Shown here: positions 32,332-40,492 of the stretch, piece after piece
Layout: each line of letters opens with the position of its first letter
How positions within the stretch are numbered: the first letter of the stretch is position 1
DNA from: Pseudomonadota bacterium
GTDB taxonomy: Bacteria; Pseudomonadota; Gammaproteobacteria; Steroidobacterales; Steroidobacteraceae
Assembly (NCBI GenBank): GCA_023423935.1
Contig: JAFAEQ010000076.1
Span: 1-40,734 of the forward strand
Direction: 5' to 3'
DNA: 40,734 nucleotides
Notes under the pieces: generated by a model
What the model saw: only the letters and a program-made list of their open reading frames with translations
Told to the model about the DNA's origin: nothing
The model's database searches: none
Position numbers and translations under genes: made by a program

Positions 32332-33819
32332 CTAATGAGTACACACCTTCGGCCGGTTGAAATCGACCGGTTTGAAGATCAGGAAGGTGCGTTCCCACCA
32401 GTTGGGTGCGGCCGGGAGAACGGCGGAGTTGGCAGTAACCTTCTCATGGCGAACGCCGTTCAGATCGTAGCTCACCCACTGAGTTGGATTCTTGCGCAGG
32501 TACTCCTGAAGCGAATGCATGACGAGGCCCTGATTGCCGCGCTCCGCCATGCGCTGCAGATTCGGATCGGAGGATGCGCGGATCATGGCGACATCGCGCT
32601 GATAATCGAACAGCGTGCCGGCCTTCTGGATCACCAGATGATTGGTGATGCCGCCCTCGGTGTGGAGGTTGCTGAACATCGCAATCGTGCCCTCGGTGCG
32701 CAAGCCGACGTAAGGAGATGCGCTCCAGACGAACAGGGTGAGCGGGATCGCATACAGCCATAGCGGTTGACGTGGCGGATGCTTGCCGCGCCAGGGCAGA
32801 TGATCCAGCGCCGCGTTGACCAGGAGCACCATCGCAATGCCGCCGTACACCACCCACAGCAGCACCCACATCGACTGCCATAGATGGAACGGCGCTGCCT
32901 GTACCTGTGGATTGAGATACCGCAGCAGCAGCACGGTCATTGCGGCGGCGCCGACGACGATCATGAAGGGCAGGATCGCGCCCATCTCACCCATGCGCTC
33001 GCGCATTCCGCGAAAGAAACGCGCACAGCTCGCATAGAACTCTGCACTGACTTCGCGCGGCACCGACAGGATGTAGAGCGCGAACACCAGACTCGAAAAA
33101 TCCATGTACCAGGAGTACGCAGAGATCGGAATGATGAAGTGAAAGATCAGGCCGAATATCAGACCGATCGCAAAATAGCGCTTCCAGTACAGCGCGACGA
33201 GCGTGATCGCCTCGATGATGAACGTCGACCAGATCGCCAGGTATTTGCCGACGATGCTGTCGCCGAGTCCGAATCCGCTGGCGAGCGGCGTGTACAGCGC
33301 GACGGCGCAGCTCACGCTCGGGTCGAGAAAGTCCGTGTTGATCTTGTGGAAGATGCCGTAGAAGTACATCACAGCGAGCAAGGCCCGACCGACGACCCGC
33401 ATGCGCTCGTACAGCATCTCGCGAATCGGCTCGCCGTGACTGATCGTGACATACGCCTGAATCGCGATGATCAGTACGCCCGCATTCATGAAGGCGCTGA
33501 TCATCTTGTTATTGGAGGCGACCGGCATGTGCATCGCATACCGGGTCAGCATCAGCGCCGAGACCGCCAGCAGCAGTGAGGTCGCGCGCGGACGCAGAAT
33601 CAGCAGCACGGCCGCCCCGATCGTCGCCCATGTCACGAGACTCGGGAACAAACCACCCCGGAAAAGAATATCGCTGCGGTCGCCGGCAATACTGAACAGC
33701 GTTGCGATCGCCCAGATCGGTGCGAATGCGGTGAGGCCGTCATACGCGGCACGTTCAGCTGCCGAAGCAGGCAGCAAAGAGCGAAACGGAGCAAACGATC
33801 GACTGGCAATTTCGCGCAT
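32332..33819 (-). CDS. HTTM-domain membrane protein (vitamin-K-dependent carboxylase-like)
   Basis: A 495-aa integral membrane protein with about nine to ten hydrophobic segments. 'MYFYGIFHKINTDFLDPS' and CAVALYTPLASGF, followed by 'YWKRYFAIGLIFGLIFHF', are typical of the HTTM family, related to the membrane part of gamma-glutamyl carboxylases. Bacterial members have unknown substrates. The C-terminal 100 residues are soluble (GLRTEGTIAMFSNLHTEGG). ATG 33819 (AAGAGA upstream) is preferred to GTG 33861. HTTM proteins are commonly encoded beside DCC-family proteins, as here with the gene at 34155 on the opposite strand. Confidence 0.82.
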   Translation of the reverse strand: MREIASRSFAPFRSLLPASAAERAAYDGLTAFAPIWAIATLFSIAGDRSDILFRGGLFPSLVTWATIGAAVLLILRPRATSLLLAVSALMLTRYAMHMPVASNNKMISAFMNAGVLIIAIQAYVTISHGEPIREMLYERMRVVGRALLAVMYFYGIFHKINTDFLDPSVSCAVALYTPLASGFGLGDSIVGKYLAIWSTFIIEAITLVALYWKRYFAIGLIFGLIFHFIIPISAYSWYMDFSSLVFALYILSVPREVSAEFYASCARFFRGMRERMGEMGAILPFMIVVGAAAMTVLLLRYLNPQVQAAPFHLWQSMWVLLWVVYGGIAMVLLVNAALDHLPWRGKHPPRQPLWLYAIPLTLFVWSASPYVGLRTEGTIAMFSNLHTEGGITNHLVIQKAGTLFDYQRDVAMIRASSDPNLQRMAERGNQGLVMHSLQEYLRKNPTQWVSYDLNGVRHEKVTANSAVLPAAPNWWERTFLIFKPVDFNRPKVCTH

Positions 33820-33983
33820 GAGTCTCTTTGTCGGACGCGGCCTACCCGGGGCGGAATGCACAGCGGGCGTTACGGTTCCGTACCTGCGCGAAAAAACTGC
33901 GGCTAATTCAAACGGCCGCGAAGATCGACGTCGTGACCACGCTTTCTATATGATCAATTTGGATTCAACGACCGGGAGTCGTC

Positions 33984-34136
33984 GTGGGTAAACGCAAACA
34001 GCTCGTTCTGTTTCTGTTCGGAGCGTTGGCACTGGCGGGTCTCTACGAGGCGATGCATAACCTTCCTGTGATGACTGGGTGTTCGTTCTATGCCGAGTGC
34101 CCCGGCAGCACCGAGCTCAACGCAGACGCGGGCTGA
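33984..34136 (+). CDS. Small single-pass membrane or secreted protein
   Basis: A 50-residue frame from GTG 33984 (GGGAG upstream) reads MGKRKQLVLFLFGALALAGL, then a short tail with two Cys (GCSFYAECPG) ending ADAG. The basic start plus one hydrophobic stretch suggests a signal anchor or signal peptide. It ends 18 bp before the DCC-family gene and would be its operon partner. I know no family for it. Length and context make it plausible but unproven. Confidence 0.55.
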   Translation: MGKRKQLVLFLFGALALAGLYEAMHNLPVMTGCSFYAECPGSTELNADAG

Positions 34137-34154
34137 ACCTTCGAAGGATGAAAG

Positions 34155-34550
34155 ATGCAGGACTCCAGCGACAATTGGCTGCTCTATGACGGCGATTGTC
34201 CCTTCTGCAGCGCCTATGTGAGCTACGTGCGATTGCGCGAGGCTGCGGGACCTGTGCCGCTGCTGAACGCACGTATGCATCCGGATCGCGTCGACGAGGC
34301 GCGAAAGCAAGGGCTTGATCTCGATACCGGCATGGTCCTGAAGCTCGATGGTCGTTACTACCACGGCGCGGATTGCATTCACGCGCTCGCACTGCTCACG
34401 ACGCCTTCGGGATTCTTCAATCGCATCAATCGTGTGATCTTCCGCTCGCGCACACTTTCGCGCGTGCTCTATCCCGTGATGCGCGGCGGCCGCAATCTGA
34501 CCCTGCGGATCCTCGGTCGTCGCCAGCTTCGCCACAATCCGGCGAGCTGA
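34155..34550 (+). CDS. DCC family thiol-disulfide oxidoreductase-like protein (DUF393)
   Basis: A 131-aa thioredoxin-fold-like protein with the defining DxxCxxC motif, YDGDCPFCSAYVSY, at residues 11-24. It has no signal peptide and a basic C-terminus (RILGRRQLRHNP). The family is thought to do thiol-disulfide chemistry, and no substrate is established. GGATG precedes ATG 34155. Its neighbours are a tiny membrane protein just upstream and, divergently, the HTTM gene, a recurring partner of this family. Confidence 0.9.
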   Translation: MQDSSDNWLLYDGDCPFCSAYVSYVRLREAAGPVPLLNARMHPDRVDEARKQGLDLDTGMVLKLDGRYYHGADCIHALALLTTPSGFFNRINRVIFRSRTLSRVLYPVMRGGRNLTLRILGRRQLRHNPAS

Positions 34551-34552
34551 CC

Positions 34553-34990
34553 TCATCCATAGCGTACGAAAGGATTGCCGCACGCAGGCGCGGCCCCGTA
34601 GTACTCGATCGTCTCCTGGGTCGGGTCACTCACGCGAAAGAAGTTACTTCCCGTGAGGAAACTGGTGAGAACCAGCCGTTCGGTGATCTCGACGCCTTCG
34701 TCGATGGCGCGAATCCGGCGAGCGAGCCAGGGCGCCTGCGACTGCGCGGCGATGCCCAGGCGGCGGCGCTGCGAGTTCATCAGCGGTGAATCGAGAGTCT
34801 CGCGCACGAAGCGCTGCAAGGAGGGCTCGTCGAGCGCGATCCCCGGTAGATTGTCGCGGATGACCGCTTCAATCCACTGCGCGCGGTTTCGCTCCGAATA
34901 ACTCCAGCCTGCGGCACCGACCGCTGCGCAACCGAAGAGTCCAGCGCCGATGAGAACGCGTCGTCGCGATGTGGAGAAATGACTGCTCAT
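34553..34990 (-). CDS. Tat-exported small subunit of a GMC dehydrogenase (gluconate 2-dehydrogenase subunit 3-like)
   Basis: A 145-aa protein with a twin-arginine signal, STSRRRVLIGAGLFGCAAVG (residues 6-25), so it is exported folded. The mature part is helical with 'SPLMNSQRRRLGIAAQ' and 'FLTGSNFFRVSDPTQETIEYYG', resembling small subunits of three-component FAD sugar/alcohol dehydrogenases. Its ATG is two bases after the stop of the GMC gene, so the two are translationally coupled. It probably carries the cofactor-loaded large subunit through Tat as a hitchhiker. No cytochrome c subunit is present next to it. Confidence 0.8.
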   Translation of the reverse strand: MSSHFSTSRRRVLIGAGLFGCAAVGAAGWSYSERNRAQWIEAVIRDNLPGIALDEPSLQRFVRETLDSPLMNSQRRRLGIAAQSQAPWLARRIRAIDEGVEITERLVLTSFLTGSNFFRVSDPTQETIEYYGAAPACGNPFVRYG

Positions 34991-34992
34991 GA

Positions 34993-36414
34993 TCAGGCGA
35001 GTAGGTCAGCACTGCGCAACGACAATGCCGCGACCGTAAGACTCGGATTCGAGCTCGCGCCCGAAGGGAAGACCGACGATCCGACGACGACGAGGTTGCG
35101 CACTTTGTGATGCACTTGTTTCGAGTCAACGACCGACGTGGCGGGATCGGTTCCCATCCGCAGGCTTCCTTGCACATGCGATTCGGTTGCGCGCATGCCG
35201 CGGAACTCGATGCCCTCGACCGGCAGCGGCGCAAGCACTTTCTCCATCGCGCGTCGCGATTGCTCGACGCCGCGAACGGCGTACTCGGAGTTGCGCGCGT
35301 GCGTGATGAGCGGGAGGCCGTCGGCATCGAGCGTCACGCGATTGTCGTCCTGCGGCAGATCTTCGACCACGACGACCAGGCTCACCAACTGTCGCCAGCG
35401 ACCGAACTCCTTGCGTAGCCCGAACGGCCAACGATTGTCGAAGTAGATGAGCGCGCCAGCGTGATCTTTGCGGAATGCGCCGTCGTACAGCGAGTAATTG
35501 AGCGCAGTCGTGAGCGTGCCGCCATCGCAGCTATCGAGACCGTCGAGCATCACTTCGAGGCCATAGCCAAGCTGCTCGTGAATGCCGACGCCGGTGTACG
35601 GTTGATCGATCCCGGATCGCAGCAGGATGGCAGGGCTATGAATGGCATTCGCGCCGAGCACCACCAGCTCTCCGCTCGCCTGCAGTTGCTGACCGTCCTG
35701 TCGATAGAAGACGCCGGAGCACACGTCGTTGGCGACGTTCAAGTGCGTCACTTCACAGCCGGTGCGAATCTCCACGTTCGACCGCTCACGAAAATCGCTA
35801 AAGCCGTTCTCGAACGTGAACTTGGAATTCACCGGGCACTGACTGCACCGCGCACTCGCGCAGCACTTCCCGCGCGTGGACGTGGCGACGCTCGCGCGCG
35901 CACAGGCCATCGGCACGTGATGCTGCGGCTGTGCCTGCTGCATGATGCGATCGGCGGACATGAGTGCATGGGCGGGCTGAGGAAACGGACGCGAGCGCGG
36001 CAGGATGGCCGCCATCTCTGGCGCGCCAGCAACGTTCATTCGCTCTTCGGCCTGAACGTAGTAAGGCTCGAGCTGTTCATAGCTCATGGGCCAGTCCTGC
36101 GCGACGCCATACAGCGAGGCAGTCCGGAAATCGTTCGGATGCAGGCGCGGGGTCTGCGCCATCCAGCAATTGGTGCCGCCGCCCAAGCCGATCGTGAAAT
36201 TCCAGAGCTTGTGTCCGCGCGGTGTTCGATAGGTGTCTTCTGGCGCGATCGCCGAACTGCGCTGTTGCTCGATCTGCCATGCGTGAGGATGAAATGCGCC
36301 ACGTTCGAGAATCAGCACGCGCGCCTGCGGCTGTTTGCGAAGAAAGCCGTCGACGAAAAAGAGCGATCCGAATCCCGAGCCGATCACTACCAGATCGAAA
36401 CGATCAGCAGACAT
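34993..36414 (-). CDS. GMC-family FAD-dependent oxidoreductase (dehydrogenase large subunit)
   Basis: A 473-aa flavoprotein that oxidises an alcohol or sugar. The FAD motif is LVVIGSGFGSLFFVDGFL (about 8-25), followed by ILERGAFHPHAW, WNFTIGLGGGTNCWMAQTPR, the Cys cluster in 'CCASARCSQCPVNSK' that may bind an iron-sulfur centre, and the C-terminal 'DSKQVHHKVRNLVVVGSSVF' with the catalytic His region, then GASSNPSLTVAALSLRSAD. ATG 36414 is preferred over GTG 36432 because of GGGGA upstream and the family start. It lacks its own signal and is coupled to a Tat-tagged partner, so it is probably periplasmic. The substrate is unknown. Confidence 0.88.
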   Translation of the reverse strand: MSADRFDLVVIGSGFGSLFFVDGFLRKQPQARVLILERGAFHPHAWQIEQQRSSAIAPEDTYRTPRGHKLWNFTIGLGGGTNCWMAQTPRLHPNDFRTASLYGVAQDWPMSYEQLEPYYVQAEERMNVAGAPEMAAILPRSRPFPQPAHALMSADRIMQQAQPQHHVPMACARASVATSTRGKCCASARCSQCPVNSKFTFENGFSDFRERSNVEIRTGCEVTHLNVANDVCSGVFYRQDGQQLQASGELVVLGANAIHSPAILLRSGIDQPYTGVGIHEQLGYGLEVMLDGLDSCDGGTLTTALNYSLYDGAFRKDHAGALIYFDNRWPFGLRKEFGRWRQLVSLVVVVEDLPQDDNRVTLDADGLPLITHARNSEYAVRGVEQSRRAMEKVLAPLPVEGIEFRGMRATESHVQGSLRMGTDPATSVVDSKQVHHKVRNLVVVGSSVFPSGASSNPSLTVAALSLRSADLLA

Positions 36415-36697
36415 GCCATCCCCGGAAGCCACACAACGTAGGCGAAACCATACACCAAATGCTGCGGCGTCCTGTTTTTATTAGTCCGTGCGAGCCCGGG
36501 GCTGCTAAGCAAGGAACTTTCCCGACACAGCGAGCGTTCGCGGTACTCGTGTAGTCGACTCGACGACTCGATTGCGACGGGTAGAGATCAAAACGATTCG
36601 GGCATCGCGATCACATCGGCGCGCAGGACCTGCCCCGATAGGAAGCAGATCAGTACCCGAACCCGATGGAGGACGTGCGGCGGGCGGGGATTGATTT
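36415..36697. other. Divergent intergenic region without recognised features
   Basis: This separates the GMC gene (-) and the PRTase gene (+). No gene, clear promoter or repeat was recognised. Confidence 0.4.
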
Positions 36698-37678
36698 ATG
36701 TACGGCTACGTTTCGATTGCAGATCTTTCCAACGATATCCGCGCGCATCTGCATAAGGTTCCGGCGGACGTGGATCTGATCGTGGGCATTCCGCGCAGCG
36801 GCATGATCCCTGCGTACATGATCGGTCTGTATCTCAACCGCCTGGTTATCGATCTCGATAACTTCCTCGCGGGAGGCCTGGCCGGTCACGGGCAGACGCG
36901 TCCAGTCGGCACCCGGGTCGCATCGCCATTCGATGCCAGACATATTCTTCTGGTGGATGACAGCCTTGCGACCGGGCTGTCGATGCGCAAGTGCCTCGGA
37001 CGACTTCACGCTGCAAACTTCCGCGGACGAATCAGCACCTGTGCAGCCATCGTCGCGCCGTCACGTCAGTGGGATGTCGATCTGTTCTTTCGCGAGCTGG
37101 CCTATCCGCGCATTTTTGAATGGAACGCCTTCCATCATCCCGACATCGCGAATTCCTGTTTCGATCTCGATGGGATCCTGTGCCTCGATCCGACCGACGA
37201 TGAGAACGACGATGGCGTCTGCTACGAGCAATTCCTGGCTTCCGCCAAGACACTCTTCAGGCCCACGCAACGCATCGGCCACATCGTGTCAGCGCGCCTC
37301 GAGAAATATCGCACCCAGACGGAAGCCTGGCTTGCACAAGCCGGCATCCAATATGGAAAGCTGCATTTGATCGATTTGCCTTCCGCAGCCGAGCGCATCC
37401 GGCTCGGTGCTCACAGCACGCACAAGGCAAAGATCTACGTCGAAACGGAGGCACGCTTGTTCTATGAAAGCGACCTGCGACAGGCACAGGAGATTGCGAA
37501 GATCTCCGGCAAGCCCGTCCTCTGTACCGCGAACATGTCGATGCAGTTACCGGGCGGTGTCCATCTCGCGGCGACCATTCGCAACGCGAAATGGAAACTG
37601 CGTGCCCCTCTCGGTCGCCTGAAGGGATGGCTGCGACACCAGCTCCGCCCGGCGATGTCTTCGACACTCGAGCCGTGA
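36698..37678 (+). CDS. Phosphoribosyltransferase fused to a HAD-like domain
   Basis: A 326-aa protein with two parts. Residues 1-150 are a type I PRTase: pyrophosphate loop VGIPRSGMIPA (about 29-39) and the PRPP motif 'HILLVDDSLATGLSMRKC' (about 82-99). Residues 155-310 look like a HAD phosphatase: 'CFDLDGILCLDPTDDENDD' with the DxDG nucleophile motif, then HIVSARLEKYR (motif II position) and KAKIYVETEARLFYESD. The tail is basic. Such fusions are sometimes found near surface-polysaccharide genes, but the substrate is not known. It starts at ATG 36698, is monocistronic, and is followed by a hairpin array. Confidence 0.83.
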   Translation: MYGYVSIADLSNDIRAHLHKVPADVDLIVGIPRSGMIPAYMIGLYLNRLVIDLDNFLAGGLAGHGQTRPVGTRVASPFDARHILLVDDSLATGLSMRKCLGRLHAANFRGRISTCAAIVAPSRQWDVDLFFRELAYPRIFEWNAFHHPDIANSCFDLDGILCLDPTDDENDDGVCYEQFLASAKTLFRPTQRIGHIVSARLEKYRTQTEAWLAQAGIQYGKLHLIDLPSAAERIRLGAHSTHKAKIYVETEARLFYESDLRQAQEIAKISGKPVLCTANMSMQLPGGVHLAATIRNAKWKLRAPLGRLKGWLRHQLRPAMSSTLEP

Positions 37679-37774
37679 TCAGGGAAGAGGTTTCACACAG
37701 AGATCACAGAGATCACGGAGTCGAGATGAGACATCTCGATGGCATGCTCCGGACGCAAACAGCGATGCGCTTCT
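37679..37774. other. Spacer before the second hairpin array
   Basis: Contains tandem CACAGAGATCACAGAGATCA-like heptad repeats (from 37696) but no gene. Confidence 0.5.
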
Positions 37775-38035
37775 CTTCTGTGGGTTCGACTTCTCGAACA
37801 GGGAATGTCCGGCTGAGCCGCCCCACAAGGAAAAGCAGCATGCCCCTTCTTCTGTGGGTTCGACTTCAGTCGAACAGAGAGATGTCCGGCTGAGCCGGCC
37901 CCACAAGGAAAGCAGCCCTGCGCCTATCTTCTGTGGGTTCGACTTCAGTCGAACAAGGAGATGTCCAGCTGAGCCGGACCCACAAGGAAAAGCGGTACCG
38001 CCTGTTCTTCTGTGGGTTCGACTTCAGTCGAACAA
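37775..38035 (+). repeat. Second tandem REP-like hairpin array, four units
   Basis: Units of about 75-80 bp begin with CTTCTGTGGGTTCGACTTC near 37777, 37851, 37930 and 38008. They are the same family as the array at 25461. Each has a TTCGACT/AGTCGAA palindrome and an adjacent CCGGCT/AGCCGG palindrome. The fourth unit is cut after the first palindrome, next to the stop of the PEP mutase gene. The array lies between convergent genes. Confidence 0.88.
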
Positions 38036-38041
38036 TAGACC

Positions 38042-38866
38042 TCATCCGCGCATGAACCCATTGATATCGCGCAACGACTCCACGTACGTGAACGTCTTGC
38101 GATCTCTGATCTCTTCAGCGGCGGCGATCAGACCGCTCATGGCGGCGCGATACAACGAGGTCGCCAGGCTGATGCGTTTCACTCCGACCGACTCGAGCTC
38201 GGCAATGCTGAACGATTTGCCGGGCACGCCCACCATGAAGTTCACCGGCTTGCTCACCGACGAACACACGGTGCGAACGGCATCGAGGTCCGGCAACAGC
38301 GGTGCGAACAGCACATCTGCGCCGGCCTTCTCGTACGCTTGTAAACGCTTGATGGTGTCGTCGAGATCAGGATTGCCGCGCAGAAAATTTTCGCATCGCG
38401 CCGTCAGCGTGAACGGGAACGGCAGCGCGCGAGCTGCGACAACGGCAGCGGCTACGCGCTCGGTTGCAAGATTGAAGTCGTAGATCGGTGACTCATCGGT
38501 GCCGGTCGCATCCTCGATCGAGCCGCCGACGAGACCTGCTTCCGCAGCGACGCGAATAGTGTCCGCTGCATCCTCGGGACGATCACCGAACCCTTTCTCC
38601 AGATCGCCCGAGAGAGGCAGGTCCGTCGACTCCGCGATCGAGCGAATCTGGGTAAGGGCTTCTGCGCGTGTGACCTGGCCGTCGAGCCGCCCCAACGTGT
38701 TGGCAGAAGCGCCGCTGGACGTGGCCAGAGCTTCGAATCCCAGACCGCTCATGATCTTTGCCGAGCCCGCGTCCCAGACGTTTGCGATGACGAAGGCGCC
38801 CGCGCGGCGATGCAGCTTCTGAAAGCGGTCGGCCTTTTCGAGTTGCGTGGTCATGATCTTCTTCAT
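38042..38866 (-). CDS. Isocitrate lyase/PEP mutase family protein
   Basis: A 274-aa TIM-barrel protein related to PEP mutase, oxaloacetate decarboxylase-like and carboxyphosphonoenolpyruvate enzymes. Landmarks are FVIANVWDAGSAKIMSGLGF (about 26-45), SGASANTLGRLDG, GDLEKGFGD with metal-binding acids (about 88), GGSIEDATG (about 115) and RCENFLRGN. The canonical isocitrate lyase KKCGH motif is absent, and this subgroup has mostly unassigned substrates. The start is ATG 38866 (ATG 38854 is possible); an AGGAGG sits almost directly before the first ATG. It is monocistronic. Confidence 0.88.
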   Translation of the reverse strand: MKKIMTTQLEKADRFQKLHRRAGAFVIANVWDAGSAKIMSGLGFEALATSSGASANTLGRLDGQVTRAEALTQIRSIAESTDLPLSGDLEKGFGDRPEDAADTIRVAAEAGLVGGSIEDATGTDESPIYDFNLATERVAAAVVAARALPFPFTLTARCENFLRGNPDLDDTIKRLQAYEKAGADVLFAPLLPDLDAVRTVCSSVSKPVNFMVGVPGKSFSIAELESVGVKRISLATSLYRAAMSGLIAAAEEIRDRKTFTYVESLRDINGFMRG

Positions 38867-39081
38867 CCCTCCTGTGATAGCTGGCCGATATCAAACGCGA
38901 TTCGAAACGTTCGTCGCTATCGGAATCTGTCGATGCGTGACAGGTTGAGCGGCGCGGCTTGCTGCTGATGTCACGTCCGGGCCAGGCGTATGAATGTGTG
39001 CGCCGCAGACCGCGAAGGGTTGGCAAGAATCGCGCTTGCTGATCCCAACGCAGGACGGTTGTGCACGTCCAACGCGTCGAT

Positions 39082-39486
39082 TCACAAATGGCGCGTTTCT
39101 TCGGGCTCGCGTTCCCAATGGTTGCTGCGGCCGTCGAAATAGCGCACGGGCGCGGTGACGAGCTCTTCCGGAGTGGCGTTATCCAGTGCGGCCAGCGCAA
39201 TGGAATAGAACGCCCCGCCCATCTCCTCGACGTAGCCACGGCTGAAGGTGCGAATGCCGCAGTGCTTGCAGAACATGTGATGCACGCTGTGCGAGCCGAA
39301 AGTGTAGTCGCCGAGATCGTCCTGTCCTGACAATAGCCGAAAGGCGTCCGGCTTGATGCTCAGGCCCCAATTGCGCTGCTTGGTGCAGATCGAGCAATTA
39401 CACTTGCCCGTCCCGGTGCTCAGGTCCAGGTTCGCTTCGAAACGAACCTTTCCGCAGTGACAGCTGCCTTGGTATGTCTTGAGCAT
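39082..39486 (-). CDS. GFA family protein, second copy
   Basis: A 134-aa zinc-binding protein with the same architecture as the one at 15759-16160: GSCHCGKVRFEA, KCNCSICTKQRNW, 'HHMFCKHCGIRTFSRG' and the shared C-terminal ending EETRHL. All seven zinc-ligand cysteines are present. ATG 39486 precedes MLKTYQGSCHCG. Function is unproven, as for most of the family. The common ending (ETRHL) with the first copy points to an old duplication. Confidence 0.9.
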   Translation of the reverse strand: MLKTYQGSCHCGKVRFEANLDLSTGTGKCNCSICTKQRNWGLSIKPDAFRLLSGQDDLGDYTFGSHSVHHMFCKHCGIRTFSRGYVEEMGGAFYSIALAALDNATPEELVTAPVRYFDGRSNHWEREPEETRHL

Positions 39487-39631
39487 GAAAGCACCTCGCA
39501 GTTGAAAGGATCGACGTGTATCAGCAATCAGCGACAGCAGATGTCCACTTTGAATGTCGCGAGGCAATTTTGCGCACGCGGTGGAATGGAACTTCAATTG
39601 CCGCTTTCATCAATCTGATACGCGTGGCCTG

Positions 39632-40492
39632 ATGCCGCCGATTGCTTTGATTGCCGTTCTGCTGGCGGCTGCCGCGCACGCAACCTGGAATCTATATGCG
39701 AAGCGTGCAGCAGGATCGCGCCATTTCGTCTGGCTGTACTCGACCGCCTCGGCGATTCTCTATGCGCCGATCATTGCCTGGATCCTGATCACCGAGCGGC
39801 CGCAGTTCGAGTTCCTGCACTGGGTCGCACTCATCGCCACGGCTTTCCTGCATCTGGGCTACTCGCTGATGCTGCAGGCGGGATATCGCGCGTCGGATCT
39901 GTCACTGGTGTATCCGCTCGCGCGTGGCTCAGGCCCGTTGTTGTCGTTCTTCGCTGCAGTACTTTTGCTCGGTGAGCCGCTCACATGGACAGGGGTCCTC
40001 GGTGTGCTGCTTGTCGTATGCGGCATTCTGCTCGTCTCCGGAATGCTGAGCGAACATCACAAGGCGCCGCGCGCCGGCATCTTCTATGGTCTCGGCACCG
40101 GGTTCTTCATCGCCGCATACACGATCAACGATGGCTGGGCGTCGAAGGTGCTGCTCATCTCGCCCTTCCTGATCGAGTACGTGGGTAACGTGTTTCGACT
40201 GACCGTCCTCGGACCGCGAGCATGGATGGATCGCGTGCGGGTTCGCGAAGAGATCCGCGAGTATTGGAAGCCAGCGCTGGTCGTGAGCGTACTGGGACCG
40301 ATCGGCTATGTGCTCGTGCTATACGCGATGCGCGTCGCACCCGTGAGTCACGTGGCACCCACGCGGGAGCTGGCAACGCTGATCGGCACGTACTTCGGCG
40401 CGCGATTGCTGCAAGAACGCGCGGCGCCCTCGCGAATCCTCGGTGCCCTCTGCATCGTTGCAGGTGTGGTGAGTCTCGCGTTCGGCGGCTGA
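39632..40492 (+). CDS. EamA-family (DMT superfamily) transporter
   Basis: A 286-aa inner-membrane protein with ten hydrophobic segments in two EamA halves. 'HATWNLYAKRAAGSRHFVWL' opens the first and 'SLVYPLARGSGPLLSFFAAV' lies at its end; the second half repeats the pattern with 'YAMRVAPVSHVAPTRELATL'. Members export amino acids or other small metabolites, and the substrate is not predictable. ATG 39632 starts MPPIALIAVLLAAAA; the earlier in-frame ATG 39554 would add a polar stretch atypical for the family. Confidence 0.88.
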   Translation: MPPIALIAVLLAAAAHATWNLYAKRAAGSRHFVWLYSTASAILYAPIIAWILITERPQFEFLHWVALIATAFLHLGYSLMLQAGYRASDLSLVYPLARGSGPLLSFFAAVLLLGEPLTWTGVLGVLLVVCGILLVSGMLSEHHKAPRAGIFYGLGTGFFIAAYTINDGWASKVLLISPFLIEYVGNVFRLTVLGPRAWMDRVRVREEIREYWKPALVVSVLGPIGYVLVLYAMRVAPVSHVAPTRELATLIGTYFGARLLQERAAPSRILGALCIVAGVVSLAFGG

